This document shows positions 22,166-32,780 of a stretch of DNA of 64,000 bases, piece by piece (position 1 is the stretch's first letter; each line of letters begins with the position of its first letter). This stretch comes from Xenopus tropicalis (lineage: Eukaryota; Chordata; Amphibia; Anura; Pipidae): assembly GCF_000004195.4 (NCBI RefSeq), contig NC_030677.2, positions 203,176,213-203,240,212 of the forward strand, given 5' to 3'. Below the pieces are notes generated by a model. The model worked only from the letters and a program-made list of their open reading frames with translations. It did not search any database and had not been told where the DNA came from. The position numbers and the translations under genes are program-made.

Positions 22166-24622
22166 TCAGTTGAAATACATAGATGACATAGGAGTTATTA
22201 TCATCTTAGTCAGTTGAATGCGTCCCATTGGTCCTAGGGGGAGTGTCGCCCATGCCTCAGCCTTAGCTTGGACCCACGTTAGGAGAGGTCGGATGTTCAA
22301 ATCATAGTACATGGACAAGGGGTTTGCTATTCGTATGCCCAGATACGTGAATTCCTGGACCACTTTTAGCGGACAATTCTCTAAGTTTTCCCCCTGTCTG
22401 AGCGGATCCAACAGAAACAGAACTGATTTAGATGGGCTAACGCATAAACCAGAGACCCTGGCGAACTGGGTGGTAAGGGAGATAAGAATATCAAGCGAGG
22501 GGCCCCTATCCCCCAAATACACTAGCGTGTCGTCGGCATACAACTGTATTTTTTCCAGCTTATTTGCCACCTGAAGCCCAACCAGCTGATGGTGTTGTCT
22601 GACCGCCTGGGCAAACGGCTCGATGGCCAATGCAAACAATAGGGGAGATAGGGGACACCCTTGCCTGGTTCCCCTGGACAGATCAAATGGCTTAGTTAGA
22701 TCGGAGTTCACCCTTAGTGCTGCGGTAGGCTTGTTATATAGGAGCTTAACATATGCTACAAAGTTTGGGCCGATACCGTTTGCATTCAAAACCTCCCATA
22801 GAAATGGCCACTCTACTGTATCAAATGCTTTTGCTATGTCCAAAGCGGCCACTGCCCTGGTAGTACTGTTTGTGTGCTCTATTGACATATTTAGAAATAA
22901 CCTTCTCAAGTTTAGTGCAGTCGTTTTTTCGGGGATAAAGCCAGTTTGGTCTTCCCCTACCAAGTATTTTATCACCTTTGCCAGTCTCCTGGCCAGCGCT
23001 TTAGCAAGGATTTTAACATCTGCCGTCAGCAGTGAGATTGGGCGATAGGATTCACTCAGTTGGGGGTCCTTTCCCGGTTTGGCCAGGAGAGCTATTGCCG
23101 CTTCATACATTGAGGGGGGGAGAGTGCCCGCCCGGAGGGCTTCTGCATATACTTTTTGAAGTATTGGGGAGAGAGATTTGGAGTGCCTTTTGTAGAGCTC
23201 TATTGGGATTCCATCAGCTCCCGGGGCTTTCCCTAGGGGAAAGGAGTCTATTGCTTCTGCAATTTCCTCCGTTGTAATAGGCAGTTCAAGGAAATCTTTA
23301 TAGTCACTGTTCAGCTTTGGTAGCTTTAAGGCTGCCAAATAGTTTTTGATATTTTCTTGGGAGGCTAGGAGCTTAGACGAATATAGGTCCTTGTAGAATG
23401 CGGATATTATATCTTTGACCAACTCGGGGTCGGACTGGGCTTGGCCATTATTATCTTTTAGCATAGTTATCGCTGGTGGGCTAGATTGGTTCTTTACCAT
23501 ATATGCCAGCAGCTTACCCGCCCTTTCCCCATGAACAAACGTGTTGATTTTAGAAAAGAAGAGCTTGTGCTGCGATATTTCCCATTGCTGTTTGGCATAT
23601 ACCTCCTGCCACTGTTGCAACAATTTTAGGTTACTTTCTGTAGGGTTTTGAGTGGCCTGACATTCCATCTGCTCTATTTTATTCTCTGTTTCAACCACTG
23701 CCGCCCTGGTATTTTTTTTGTGGGCCTTGATTTGGGAGTTCAAGGTACCTCTGACATATGCTTTAAAGGTTTCCCATACCGTAAGGGTATCGGCAGTTCC
23801 ATTATTTATTTGGAAAAACTCGAGAATTTCCTCGTCAAGCTCTGTTTGATTTCTTAGTATTTGAAACCAGACTGGGTTTATAGACCATCGGGTAGCTGCT
23901 GGGGGGTTTATAATTAATAAGGCCGCCTGCATTGGTGCATGATCTGATATACCCCTAGGTAGGTATTTGGTTTGTGTTATTTTGGGGAGAAGACTTGCAT
24001 TGGCAAACATCATGTCTAGTCTTGATAATACCAGATGAGAGGCTGAGAAGCAGGAAAACTGTTTCTCATGGGGGTGTTGGTGCCTCCATACCTCAGTCAT
24101 GGACAGTTCCTCCATTAAGTGCCCCAGATTAGTAACAGGTTCTACTGTGTTCACGCCTACTCTTCGTAGGCGATCAACCTCTGGGGTTAGGACTGTGTTA
24201 AAGTCCCCTGCTAGTAGGTTCAGAGCGTGCGGATACTTTGCGGAGTAATCCGCCCATAACTTGACACAGTTATCTGAGTAGGGGGGGGGAATATACACAT
24301 TTGCTATGATTAGTTCGTGTTGCCCAATTTTACAGTGGAGGAAGATAAATTGGCCTTTTTGGTCAATGCTTAAGTTTTCTAGTTTGAAGGGTACTTGTTT
24401 GTGTACAAGAATTGACACTCCCGCTGAGTATACTGAGTAGGAGGAATGGTATGCCCATCCTATCCAGGGGCGCTTTAGCGCCATTGTTTTGCTGCCTACC
24501 AGGTGAGTTTCTTGCAGGAGGGCAATGTGCACATTGTTACGCTTTAAGTGATCTAATACTAGCTTACGCTTGATGGGGTTATTGAGGCCACGCACATTCC
24601 AAGAAATAACGTTAACTAACAT
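22166..24622 (-). CDS. LINE ORF2: endonuclease-reverse transcriptase, truncated
   Basis: The protein nicks target DNA and reverse-transcribes the element's RNA. Of the 818 residues, about 1-235 form an APE-type endonuclease: SWNVRGLN (7-14), LLQETH with its catalytic Glu (35-40), GDFN (139-142) and SDH (226-228) are all intact. The RT spans about 450-760. SYRPISLL lies near 525, LDIAKAFDTVEW with the first catalytic Asp near 595, RGTRQGCPLSPLLF near 650-662, and YADD at 695-698. The frame ends at 818 after a tract resembling the RT thumb entry (RIQLTKMII), whereas full-length relatives continue for several hundred residues. The start Met fits the family's usual short N-terminus. The product would probably be inactive. 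Small frames on the other strand are shadows. Confidence 0.9.
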   Translation of the reverse strand: MLVNVISWNVRGLNNPIKRKLVLDHLKRNNVHIALLQETHLVGSKTMALKRPWIGWAYHSSYSVYSAGVSILVHKQVPFKLENLSIDQKGQFIFLHCKIGQHELIIANVYIPPPYSDNCVKLWADYSAKYPHALNLLAGDFNTVLTPEVDRLRRVGVNTVEPVTNLGHLMEELSMTEVWRHQHPHEKQFSCFSASHLVLSRLDMMFANASLLPKITQTKYLPRGISDHAPMQAALLIINPPAATRWSINPVWFQILRNQTELDEEILEFFQINNGTADTLTVWETFKAYVRGTLNSQIKAHKKNTRAAVVETENKIEQMECQATQNPTESNLKLLQQWQEVYAKQQWEISQHKLFFSKINTFVHGERAGKLLAYMVKNQSSPPAITMLKDNNGQAQSDPELVKDIISAFYKDLYSSKLLASQENIKNYLAALKLPKLNSDYKDFLELPITTEEIAEAIDSFPLGKAPGADGIPIELYKRHSKSLSPILQKVYAEALRAGTLPPSMYEAAIALLAKPGKDPQLSESYRPISLLTADVKILAKALARRLAKVIKYLVGEDQTGFIPEKTTALNLRRLFLNMSIEHTNSTTRAVAALDIAKAFDTVEWPFLWEVLNANGIGPNFVAYVKLLYNKPTAALRVNSDLTKPFDLSRGTRQGCPLSPLLFALAIEPFAQAVRQHHQLVGLQVANKLEKIQLYADDTLVYLGDRGPSLDILISLTTQFARVSGLCVSPSKSVLFLLDPLRQGENLENCPLKVVQEFTYLGIRIANPLSMYYDLNIRPLLTWVQAKAEAWATLPLGPMGRIQLTKMIITPMSSMYFN

Positions 24623-25208
24623 TTGCTAACTGTTGGTGCTGTAAGCCAAAGAGTATTTCTGTGGGCCTAGCCTCCTGCCTTTGTACCAGTGCCAAGTTGC
24701 TATTTTTTCCTGAGCATTTACAACGCTTAACAACCAACACCCTTGAGAGCGCAACAGCGCTTAACTTGCCCTGACCCTCCCTTTCCACCATTCGGAACCA
24801 AGGTGGAACTTTACCCAACAATAACCAAAACCTTCGGCTGTCGCCTGCAGCCGGTTTAGCTTAGTGCTTTATAGTGTACACGGTCGAGTATGGTCGTGTG
24901 GGGGGTGGCTATGCAGCCTGGCCTTTACGGGCCGTGAGAGAGGAGTTAGGAGTGTTCCGCCCATGGGCTCCCCAACCAGGGTTTGGGAACTTTTTTACCC
25001 CAGCATTACTACTCAAGTTATACAAACGTTTCAAAAGACTTTGTGTATACGTATTGTTCATATTATGCATAGTTACGTGTCCATAGTGTGGTTGTCTATC
25101 AGGCCGTGTAGTAATGGCGGGTTGGAGACAAAGCAGGGTAGCACCAGAAAGCTGTGAATGCTGGACGACCGGGATCACGAACATATCTGGATCTATGGTG
25201 GCAGGCTG
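24623..25208 (-). other. Spacer between LINE ORF1 and ORF2
   Basis: This is about 590 bp between the two retrotransposon frames. It contains short open frames (for example 24,612-24,821 on the minus strand, overlapping the ORF2 start in another frame) but no domain. The length is larger than in mammalian L1 but acceptable for this clade. Confidence 0.5.
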
Positions 25209-26087
25209 TTAGGGTGCGGTGTTTCTTGAGTCGAGCCAGTGGTTCAGCTCCTGCGGCGAGGTGAAGAACAGGATGGTGCCGTTGGCTGTTACCCGGAGAC
25301 GAGCTGGATAAAACATGGCGTATTGGATGTTCTCTGCCCGGAGTCTCCGCTTGGCGTCCTGGAACTTGGCTCGAAGCTTTTGCACCTCAGAGGAAAAGTC
25401 GGCGTATATGGAAATTTTGCTGGCTTGGTATTGCAGGGTGCTCTTCTCCCTTGCCATACGCAGTATAGAGTCCCTGTCAATCGCGTTCAGTACGCGTGCC
25501 AGGAGGGGTCTCGGCGGTGCGCCTGGTGGAGGGGGTTTCGCCGGTACTCTATGTGCCCGTTCTATAGCGAAGGCTCCTGACAGTTTATTCCTGTCGAAGT
25601 TACTTAAGAGCCACGTTGTGACGAATTCCTCCGGTGCTGTGCCCTCGGCTCTCTCCGGGAAACCGACCATGCGTAAGTTGTTCTCCAGGTCGTCGGTTTT
25701 TGCAAGGCAGCTTTGCACATCTTTGCCAAGGTTCTGCAGCGTTTGTTGTACTGGGGCGCAGGCATCTTCCAGCTCACTAAGGCGCTGCTCTGTGGCTGTG
25801 GTGCATTCCCGCAGTCGTTGGAAGTCTTGTCTGATTATGGATAGGTCTAGCTTGATTTCATCAGTTTTGGCATTTATTAGCGTGCTGCAGACCTCTTTGG
25901 TGGACTTAATTTCCGTGATAACATCCAGCAATGTAGGTGGTTGCTGCTCTTGTTCCTTGCTGGCCTCGGGTACAGACTCCGGGCCTGCTCTCTGGTCGCC
26001 ATCTTGTCCTTTCTTGCTGTCGCGGGAAAATTTCTCCAGCCTTGCGGCCGTTTCTGAGGTTCTTTTTTGTGCTTTATTTTGACCCAT
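25209..26087 (-). CDS. LINE ORF1 protein (coiled coil plus RRM-like)
   Basis: ORF1 proteins of L1/Tx1-type elements trimerise, bind the element RNA and chaperone it. I start at the Met encoded at 26,085-26,087 (MGQNKAQKRTSE), giving 292 residues. The open frame extends 79 codons further upstream, but that part looks like leader. A charged N-terminal tail is followed by a heptad-rich helical region, including LLDVITEIKSTKEV through CLAKTDDLENNL. The RRM-like segment begins LRMVGFPE, with FAIERAHRVPAK further on. The C-terminal domain includes ISIYADFSSEVQKLR and ends in HWLDSRNTAP. The 255-aa plus-strand frame opposite it is a shadow. Confidence 0.85.
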   Translation of the reverse strand: MGQNKAQKRTSETAARLEKFSRDSKKGQDGDQRAGPESVPEASKEQEQQPPTLLDVITEIKSTKEVCSTLINAKTDEIKLDLSIIRQDFQRLRECTTATEQRLSELEDACAPVQQTLQNLGKDVQSCLAKTDDLENNLRMVGFPERAEGTAPEEFVTTWLLSNFDRNKLSGAFAIERAHRVPAKPPPPGAPPRPLLARVLNAIDRDSILRMAREKSTLQYQASKISIYADFSSEVQKLRAKFQDAKRRLRAENIQYAMFYPARLRVTANGTILFFTSPQELNHWLDSRNTAP

Positions 26088-26498
26088 CAGGTTCCTCTGG
26101 GGTAGCACTTCCCAGTGTTTATGGTGAGGGTCCGTGTTGGTTCGCTGGGGTATTTTTATGTCAGGATATTCGGGCCCTGGAAGCGGAGCTCGCCCAAAGT
26201 GCGACTTCTCACATGGAGTTGCTGGCCACGCCCCCCCAATTAAGGGAAGGTTTACTTGTGACACCAAGGAGGTTATATATTGTAGGCCAGACCAGAAGGC
26301 CCATAAAGAACATAAAATTACCACCAGTAACTATAAGCCAGAAAAAGAAGGATAAAGAATAAAATAAAAAGAGAAAGGAAACTACACTTTAGGCGCCTTA
26401 AGGAAATGGTTCCCATAATCCCTTTGGTCTATTCAAACTACACTGGCCAAATATTTTTTTAAACAAAGACAATTAACGTAGCAGGTACTGGTTATATA

Positions 26499-26612
26499 TG
26501 TGAGTGTATAGATAGGCCAGTAAGAGTGTGGGTATATATGTGTACTGGGGTTTATTCGGAGAGGTTGAACGTGATGGACTTTGGTCTTTCTTCAATCCAA
26601 TTTAACTAGTAA
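26499..26612 (+). repeat. Non-LTR/SINE tail fragment
   Basis: GAGGTTGAACGTGATGGAC and TTTGGTCTTTCTTCAATCC match, in the opposite orientation, the fragment at 12,142-12,295. This is the 3' part of a dispersed retroposon. It lies just upstream of the 5' side of the minus-strand LINE and is unrelated to it. Confidence 0.5.
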
Positions 26613-27492
26613 CAATGTGAGGAGCACAGTGACGTCTAGGAAGTGCTGAATGGAAAGTGAAAGTAATTGACTGCCCCGCCTCTATGCCTCAGGCGTAAAG
26701 GCAGGCAATATTTGATTGACAACTCAGATTTTCTAATACATTTATAACAGGTATGGATCATAAAAAATAATTTGGTTTTCATGTTTAATTTGCAATGGAC
26801 TTTTGTTATACAGCTTTTTTATGTGACTGACAGGTCCCCTTTAACAAGAATGTGACACCATGACTATATAAACCCTAAAGAGAGCAGCTTCTAGGGGTCA
26901 GGATATGTTTTGGCTTGAGTGCAGGTATAACCACTGCCCACCCCCAAGTGCAACGTAAGCTGCTCTCCTTCAAGCCACCGATACAGGTTGGTAAGGAGTG
27001 AGCTGGGGGGGGGGGGCAGGGAGCAGTGTAATTCTTACTTTTTTATATGTAGGTGCAGGAGATTGCCCTAAATATATAACATACATATGTATATTCCTTT
27101 TTCTCTACTTATTCTTATCTGCCTGAAGGTTTCTCAGCATTTATCTGAAGTCGCATTCTGTTATGCTGGTTCTCTGTCTTCCAACCAGTTTCATGTTGTG
27201 CCCTGAGTGTTATATTGTGCCTGGGTCCTATATATTGTGCTCTGTATATTATGATATTCATTTGAATAAAAAAATCAAAATCCTCGATTATGGTTTTCTA
27301 CTTGTGCACTTTTATGGTACAAGGGAACTATCCCAATACTCTGTAGTTAATCTGGGACCTGATGTATCCCACCTACGTACCTTAACTGCCCCCCCCTAGG
27401 TTTAGGTCTAGCAAGGTATCAATGCACATAATATATAAGAAATAACGCATTCCTACAGAAACAGGCAACCCGCATGAATCATTTAATAACAC
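26613..27492. other. No supported gene
   Basis: This is unique and low-complexity text with a (G)n run near 27,006. The 78-aa frame from 27,163 shows no family features. Confidence 0.4.
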
Positions 27493-27495
27493 TAA

Positions 27496-28984
27496 GGGGC
27501 ACATTTACTAATCCACGAATGGGTACGAGTATGTTTTTTTCGTAATGGTCAGTATTTTTGCGACTTTTTTGTCGCCGTCGCAACTTTTTCTTATCTTGCA
27601 TGTATTTTTTTGCGACTTTTTCGTTGCCGTTGTGAAAAAATCGTATTGTTGCGCCGAGTACTAAAGTTTGGGATTCATTCAAGCTTCGGTATGGTGACTT
27701 TCCTTGGGCCGGGTTGGAGCTGCAGAGTGCCATTGAGCCCTATGGGAGGCTTCCCTTGGGCCGGGTTGGAGCTGCAGAGTGCCATTGAGCCCTATGGGAG
27801 ACTTTCCTTGGGCCGGGTTGGAGCTGCAGAGTGCCATTGAGCCCTATGAGAGACTTTCCTTGGGCCGGGTTGGAGCTGCAGAGTGCCATTGAGCCCTATG
27901 GGAGACTTTCCTTGGGCCGGGTTGGAGCTGCAGAGTGCCATTGAGCCCTATGGGAGACTTTGCTTGGGCCAGGTTGGAGCTGCAGAGTGCCATTGAGCCC
28001 TATGGGAGGCTTTCCTTGGGCTGGGTTGGAGCTGCAGAGTGCCATTGAGCCCTATGGGAGGCTTTGCTTGGGCCAGGTTGGAGATGCAGAGTGCCATTGA
28101 GCCCTATGGGAGGCTTTGCTTGGGCCGGGTTGGAGATGCAGAGTGCCATTGAGCCCTATGGGAGGCTTTGCTTGGGCCGGGTTGGAGATGCAGAGTGCCA
28201 TTGAGCCCTATGGGAGACTTTCCTTGGGCCGGGTTGGAGCTGCAGAGTGCCATTGAGCCCTATGGGAGACTTTCCTTGGGCCGGGTTGGAGCTGCAGAGT
28301 GCCATTGAGCCCTATGGGAGACTTTCCTTGGGCCGGGTTGGAGCTGCAGAGTGCCATTGAGCCCTATGGGAGACTTTCCTTGGGCCGGGTTGGAGATGCA
28401 GAGTGCCATTGAGCCCTATGGGAGACTTTCCTTGGGCCGGGTTGGAGCTGCAGAGTGCCATTGAGCCCTATGGGAGACTTTCCTTGGGCCGGGTTGGAGC
28501 TGCAGAGTGCCATTGAGCCCTATGGGAGACTTTCCTTGGGTCGGGTTGGAGCTGCAGAGTGCCATTGAGCCCTATGGGAGACTTTCCTTGGGCCGGGTTG
28601 GAGCTGCAGAGTGCCATTGAGCCCTATGGGAGACTTTCCTTGGGCCGGGTTGGAGCTGCAGAGTGCCATTGAGCCTATGGAGACTTTCCTTGGGCCGGGT
28701 TGGAGCTGCAGAGTGCCATTGAGCCCTATGGGAGACTTTCCTTGGGCCGGGTTGGAGCTGCAGAGTGCCATTGAGCCCTATGGGAGGCTTCCAAAATCAT
28801 GCAAAGTCGGAAAGGTTTTCCCGCCGTTTACGATAGTTCAATACGAAAAAGTCGCAATGGCGAGGAAAAAGTCGCAAAAAAATATGAAAGGTTGCGACGG
28901 CGACGAAAAAGTGGCAATATTTTCTTTTTCAATCCGAATTTTTTCCATTCGAGATTCGAATTCGTGTTTTGGTAAATCTGCCCC
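27496..28984. mobile_element. Harbinger-type MITE with ~21-copy 52-bp array
   Basis: The ends are GGGGCACATTTACTAATCC and, inverted, GGTAAATCTGCCCC, flanked by TAA at 27,493-27,495 and 28,985-28,987. The outer parts resemble the foldback MITE at 10,158 (GATTTACTAA, CCACGAA). The centre, 27,700-28,790, is about 21 units of 52 bp, each with CCTTGGGCCGGGTTGGAGC, TGCAGAGTGCCATTGAGC and CCTATGGGA. Units vary at few positions (GAGCTG/GAGATG, TTTCC/TTTGC). One unit near 28,665-28,690 lacks two bases. Confidence 0.85.
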
Positions 28985-30990
28985 TAAAGTGTGCAAATCC
29001 AAACAATCTACTGCTCTGGGCCACTAACTATATTATAGAGTTCTTGAGTAGCACAAAGTTAATCATGGAGTTGCTCTGTACTTTGCGCTGGAATGGAGGC
29101 TGTGAGCAGTTTCTGTAATAGGAAGATGGGGGGAAGCATATAGTTCTTGGGTTCTGGTTGGCCTTCAGGTGCCTTTTCTAGTTTGTTTTTGTTTAACAAC
29201 ATTACCTGCTCAGCGTCTGAAGCAGTTGCTTAAACAAATTCCATTGTTCATCAGCTCATCCCAAGCTGGTTGGAAGATGGACAAAATGAATGGCTGATTA
29301 CATGGGTCCAGTGTCTGCTGGGAATACCTTAGGCTCACCGGGGAACCAGCTCTATAGGGGCCCATTACAATGGTGATGGCTGCCAGAAGACACCAGTGCT
29401 TTCACGATGCCATTGACAACTATGCCGCAACATTTCAGCCCTGGCCAGTACTGCTTTCTAAAAGTTCTGGTAACAGGTAGCGGTTGGGCAGCAGAATGAA
29501 TGGGGTACCTAGGCTGGAAAAGAAATCCAGGATTCGGTGCATCCCTAATTAATATATATAGTTAGCAATGTGCAGGTAAAGTCAGCAGTTGAGAGCCTAT
29601 ATATGACAGTCCCCTGTGGGGCTGGAAACAACGTTGGACACACCGAGTTTTTTCCCGGTCTCCCGGCGGCCCAGACCCAAACCCCCCAGGGTGCTCCTGC
29701 GATCCGCCAGTCACCCTCCCCTGACGCGCCACAGGTGAGTTTCATTTAGGCACACTCTGGGGTCGGAGGGTTTGGGGGCTCCTGTGGGGGGTTGGTGTGA
29801 AGGCAGTGGGACCTGCACCCCCCAGTCCGACCCTGCCTGGAAACATCAAGAGGAAGCAGCAAGGACATGTGGGCAGACTTACTGGGGAGACTGGTACTGT
29901 AGGCTAGATAGTGATCAAGATAGGAGTAAAAGGCAGCAAGGGTTAGCGGGAAAGACAGCCTGTTGTCCCAACGAGGAGTGCTTAGAGAGGGGAAGAACCC
30001 CTGAGGCGAATGTGCACCAGGTAGTGAAATAAGCGTTTAGGTTATAGGAGAACCTATAGGTGAAGCTTGGGCACTGTACATACGGTCACCCAGAGGAAGG
30101 GGTCGGGTAGTGAGCAGGGAGCCCCTGGAACAGTTACCAGCATTCTGTTGGTGCATCCACATGGGATAGGGGTCCCGGAGGCTTCAGTGAGAAATGTGTG
30201 TGTGAGGGGCAGAATGAGAGCGAGAGAGTCTGCAGGATTGGCCACTATATTATTGTCCTTTGTCAGCAACCAGAGCCCCGGTCTAAAGTTTGTCTGAGTT
30301 TACCGCAATTGTGTGAAGATGCCTGTTTCTTTCAGCAAAGGCCCTGCAAGCTGCCCAGAACATACTGAGCATGTGCAGTGCCACTGACACACCTAACTGA
30401 TTCCAGTATGGCAACCCCCAGTTTCAATAATATATAAATGCAATATAAAATATGGCATTTCTAGCATTTCTAGCCATATTCATTTTTAGGGTTTAGTTCT
30501 CCTGTGTGCCATCAGATACAGTTTTGCTTTTCGAATTAATGTTCCTGTCGTTTTCTGTGTGACCCTATGATAGATATATCATCTATAATTATATATAGTC
30601 AGTCATCATGCACCCAATAGTAAGCTGGAAAAATCCAGTTAATTGTCATTATGCTTTATTACCACTAGATGGCAGCCAATAGTCAGCTGTACAGTTTATC
30701 TATTGTCAGTATATTGTAAGGTTGGAATACTGTCTTGTCTAGATTCACTAAATAGTGACAATTTGGCCTGGGGTACTTGTTCCTCAGGTACATTTATCAA
30801 TGTTTAACTAATTTACCAAGGTGAATATTTCATTTTAATATATTCTTTTTTTTCCCTATGTGCTCTCATATTCACTCAAATCCTGAGATGTTTCATGTTC
30901 CCAGCATTGTAACAGCACCAGGTCTGATATTCCTGCATCATGATCCGTTCCCCCTGATCTGGATTGGATTGAGGTTTAAAATCTGCTTTG
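28985..30990. other. Unique sequence with small repeat ends
   Basis: No gene is supported. A hAT-type half copy (GGATTCGGTGCATCCCTA) lies at 29,530-29,548, and a GGGTCGGAGGG ... CAGTCCGACCCTG element lies at 29,757-29,840. A phrase about CATTATGC and ACCACTAGATGGCAGCC at 30,645-30,680 recurs at 31,985-32,015. Short frames between 29,545 and 30,297 overlap on both strands. Confidence 0.35.
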
Positions 30991-30998
30991 CAATCTCA

Positions 30999-31506
30999 AT
31001 ATCTTAGTTGGGATCAAGTACAGGTACTGTTTTATTATTACAGAGAAAAGGGAATCATTTAACCATTAAATAAACCCAATAGGGCTGTTCTGCCCCCAAT
31101 AAGGGGTAATTATATCTTAGTTGGGATCAAGTACAGGTACTGTTTTATTATTACAGAGAAAAGGGAATCATTTAACCATTAAATAAACCCAATAGGGCTG
31201 TTCTGCCCCAATAAGGGGTAATTATATCTTAGTTGGGATCAAGTACAGGTACTGTTTTATTATTACAGAGAAAAGGGAATCATTTAACCATTAAATAAAC
31301 CCAATAGGGCTGTTCTGCCCCAATAAGGGGTAATTATATCTTAGTTGGGATCAAGTACAGGTACTGTTGTTTTATTACCACAGAGAAAAAGGAAATCATT
31401 TTAAAAATTAAAATTATTGGCTTATAATGGAGTCTATGGGAGACGGCCTTTACGTAATTCATAACCTGTAATAACGGGTTTCCGAATAATGAATTCCATA
31501 CCGGTG
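30999..31506. mobile_element. TA-element, ~3 units, left end missing
   Basis: Three 112-bp units and part of a fourth are followed by the decayed right terminus (TTTACGTAATTCATAACC, then CCATACCGGTG). The left edge starts inside a unit next to unique sequence. Confidence 0.8.
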
Positions 31507-32210
31507 TTTGTACCATCTCTACGAGTCTAGCATCACATTATCTACTGACCTTGTGAATTCTCTCTCATACACATAATCACATTATAAGGTTGGTTAAAGA
31601 TTTAAATCAAGTTCTATACCCTCATATTTAGCCATTGCTGAAATTTTTGTGGGTTTTGTTCTTGTATTTTACACGGCCATGCAGGAGAATACAAATACAT
31701 TGTGCATTATCATTACACTATTGTATAAATCAGAATGGTGCAGCCTTATGTATATTATTTCAATAGAATTCCCAAAATATATACAGAGGGACATATGAAT
31801 GAATGAGTTATCAGACAGCTTGCCAGGAGTGTGCTCCACAGCTCTAGTTACAACTACTTATATGGGACATTTGGAGTTGTCTGTTGAACTGTCTGTTCAC
31901 CCTCTGATATATAACCTGCCCCCCCCCACACCCATGGGGCAGGCATCATACAACCAATAGCAAACTGGAAAAAGGCTTTTCATTGTCATTATGCATTATT
32001 ACCACTTGATGGCAGCCAAGAGCCAGCTGAATGGTTTAGCTGCTGTCACAAGGTTGTTAGTTTACAAGATGTCTAGATAAACAAAAGGTGGTAATGTGGC
32101 CTGGGGCAATTATCATTTTAATTTCAGATTATTGATCCCCTAGAGGTAAAACTTTCATGCTAAAGTAATGTACCTAGATCAATGTGTCAAATATTTGGAA
32201 GTTACACCAC
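31507..32210. other. No supported gene
   Basis: This is unique-looking AT-rich DNA with a C-run near 31,919 and the ACCACTTGATGGCAGCC phrase shared with 30,660. Nothing coding is supported. Confidence 0.4.
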
Positions 32211-32780
32211 AGCTAGGGTTGCCTCCGGGCCAGTGTTTTATCAGCCTAGCTGGAGTCTCCTATCCCATCTCCCTTTCTAGCCTGCCCTGCTTATTATTTC
32301 CCCTTATATGCAGCCCACCCAGGTCATTCCACACCCTTTTACATCACAGCGCTGCCCCTCATGTCATAGGTCTGCCCCCCCCCCCCCATGGACCCGCCCC
32401 TGCTCTGGCTGGTAAAAAGATTGAGGAAAGGTGACAATCGTAACCACAATATAGGCCTGACCCATTCCCTAGTACATAGGCCTGACCCAAGAGTAGGAGA
32501 ATTCCCATCAGCCCATCCTTATCTTCACTATGAGTTTACAAACCTGTACCATGTGGTACTATCTGTATCTCATTACTATGGGGAGGGGGCAGGGGGCCAG
32601 GTCCTTTGGTGAGCCCTACTGTACCCAGTCTGCCAGTAATGAGTATATGGAGTAGGGTTACCACCTGTCCGGTATTGGCCTGGACAGCCCAGTTTTCAGA
32701 AGGACCAACAGGTCAAAATTGCCTTCCAAGTTAGGAAACCAGGTAGGCCTCCCATTGATTGATGCAGCATAGCCCTGTCT
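32211..32780. repeat. AGGGTTGCC/AGGGTTACC repeat pair flanking the array
   Basis: Two related openings occur: CTAGGGTTGCCTCCGGGCC at 32,213 and GTAGGGTTACCACCTGTCC at 32,653. Both lead into C-rich text about CCCGCCCCTG. This appears to be the dispersed element from which the following 21-bp array was drawn. Confidence 0.45.

Larger units (their letters stand above)
22166..26400 (-). mobile_element. L1/Tx1-type non-LTR retrotransposon, 3'-truncated
   Basis: On the minus strand the order is 5' leader, ORF1 (ending 25,209), a spacer of about 590 bp, and ORF2 (24,622 down to 22,166). ORF2 stops soon after the RT catalytic core, so the C-terminal third and the 3' UTR are missing. I see no poly(A) at the break. 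The 5' boundary is uncertain but lies right of 26,087, probably near 26,350-26,400. Both frames are free of stops, which suggests a young copy. Loss of the 3' rather than the 5' end is unusual for target-primed insertion and suggests later deletion or premature 3' processing. Confidence 0.8.

Noticed and set aside
25315..26082. 255-codon plus-strand frame, Ser/Cys/Leu-rich
   Set aside because: It lies exactly opposite the LINE ORF1 and is its antisense shadow.
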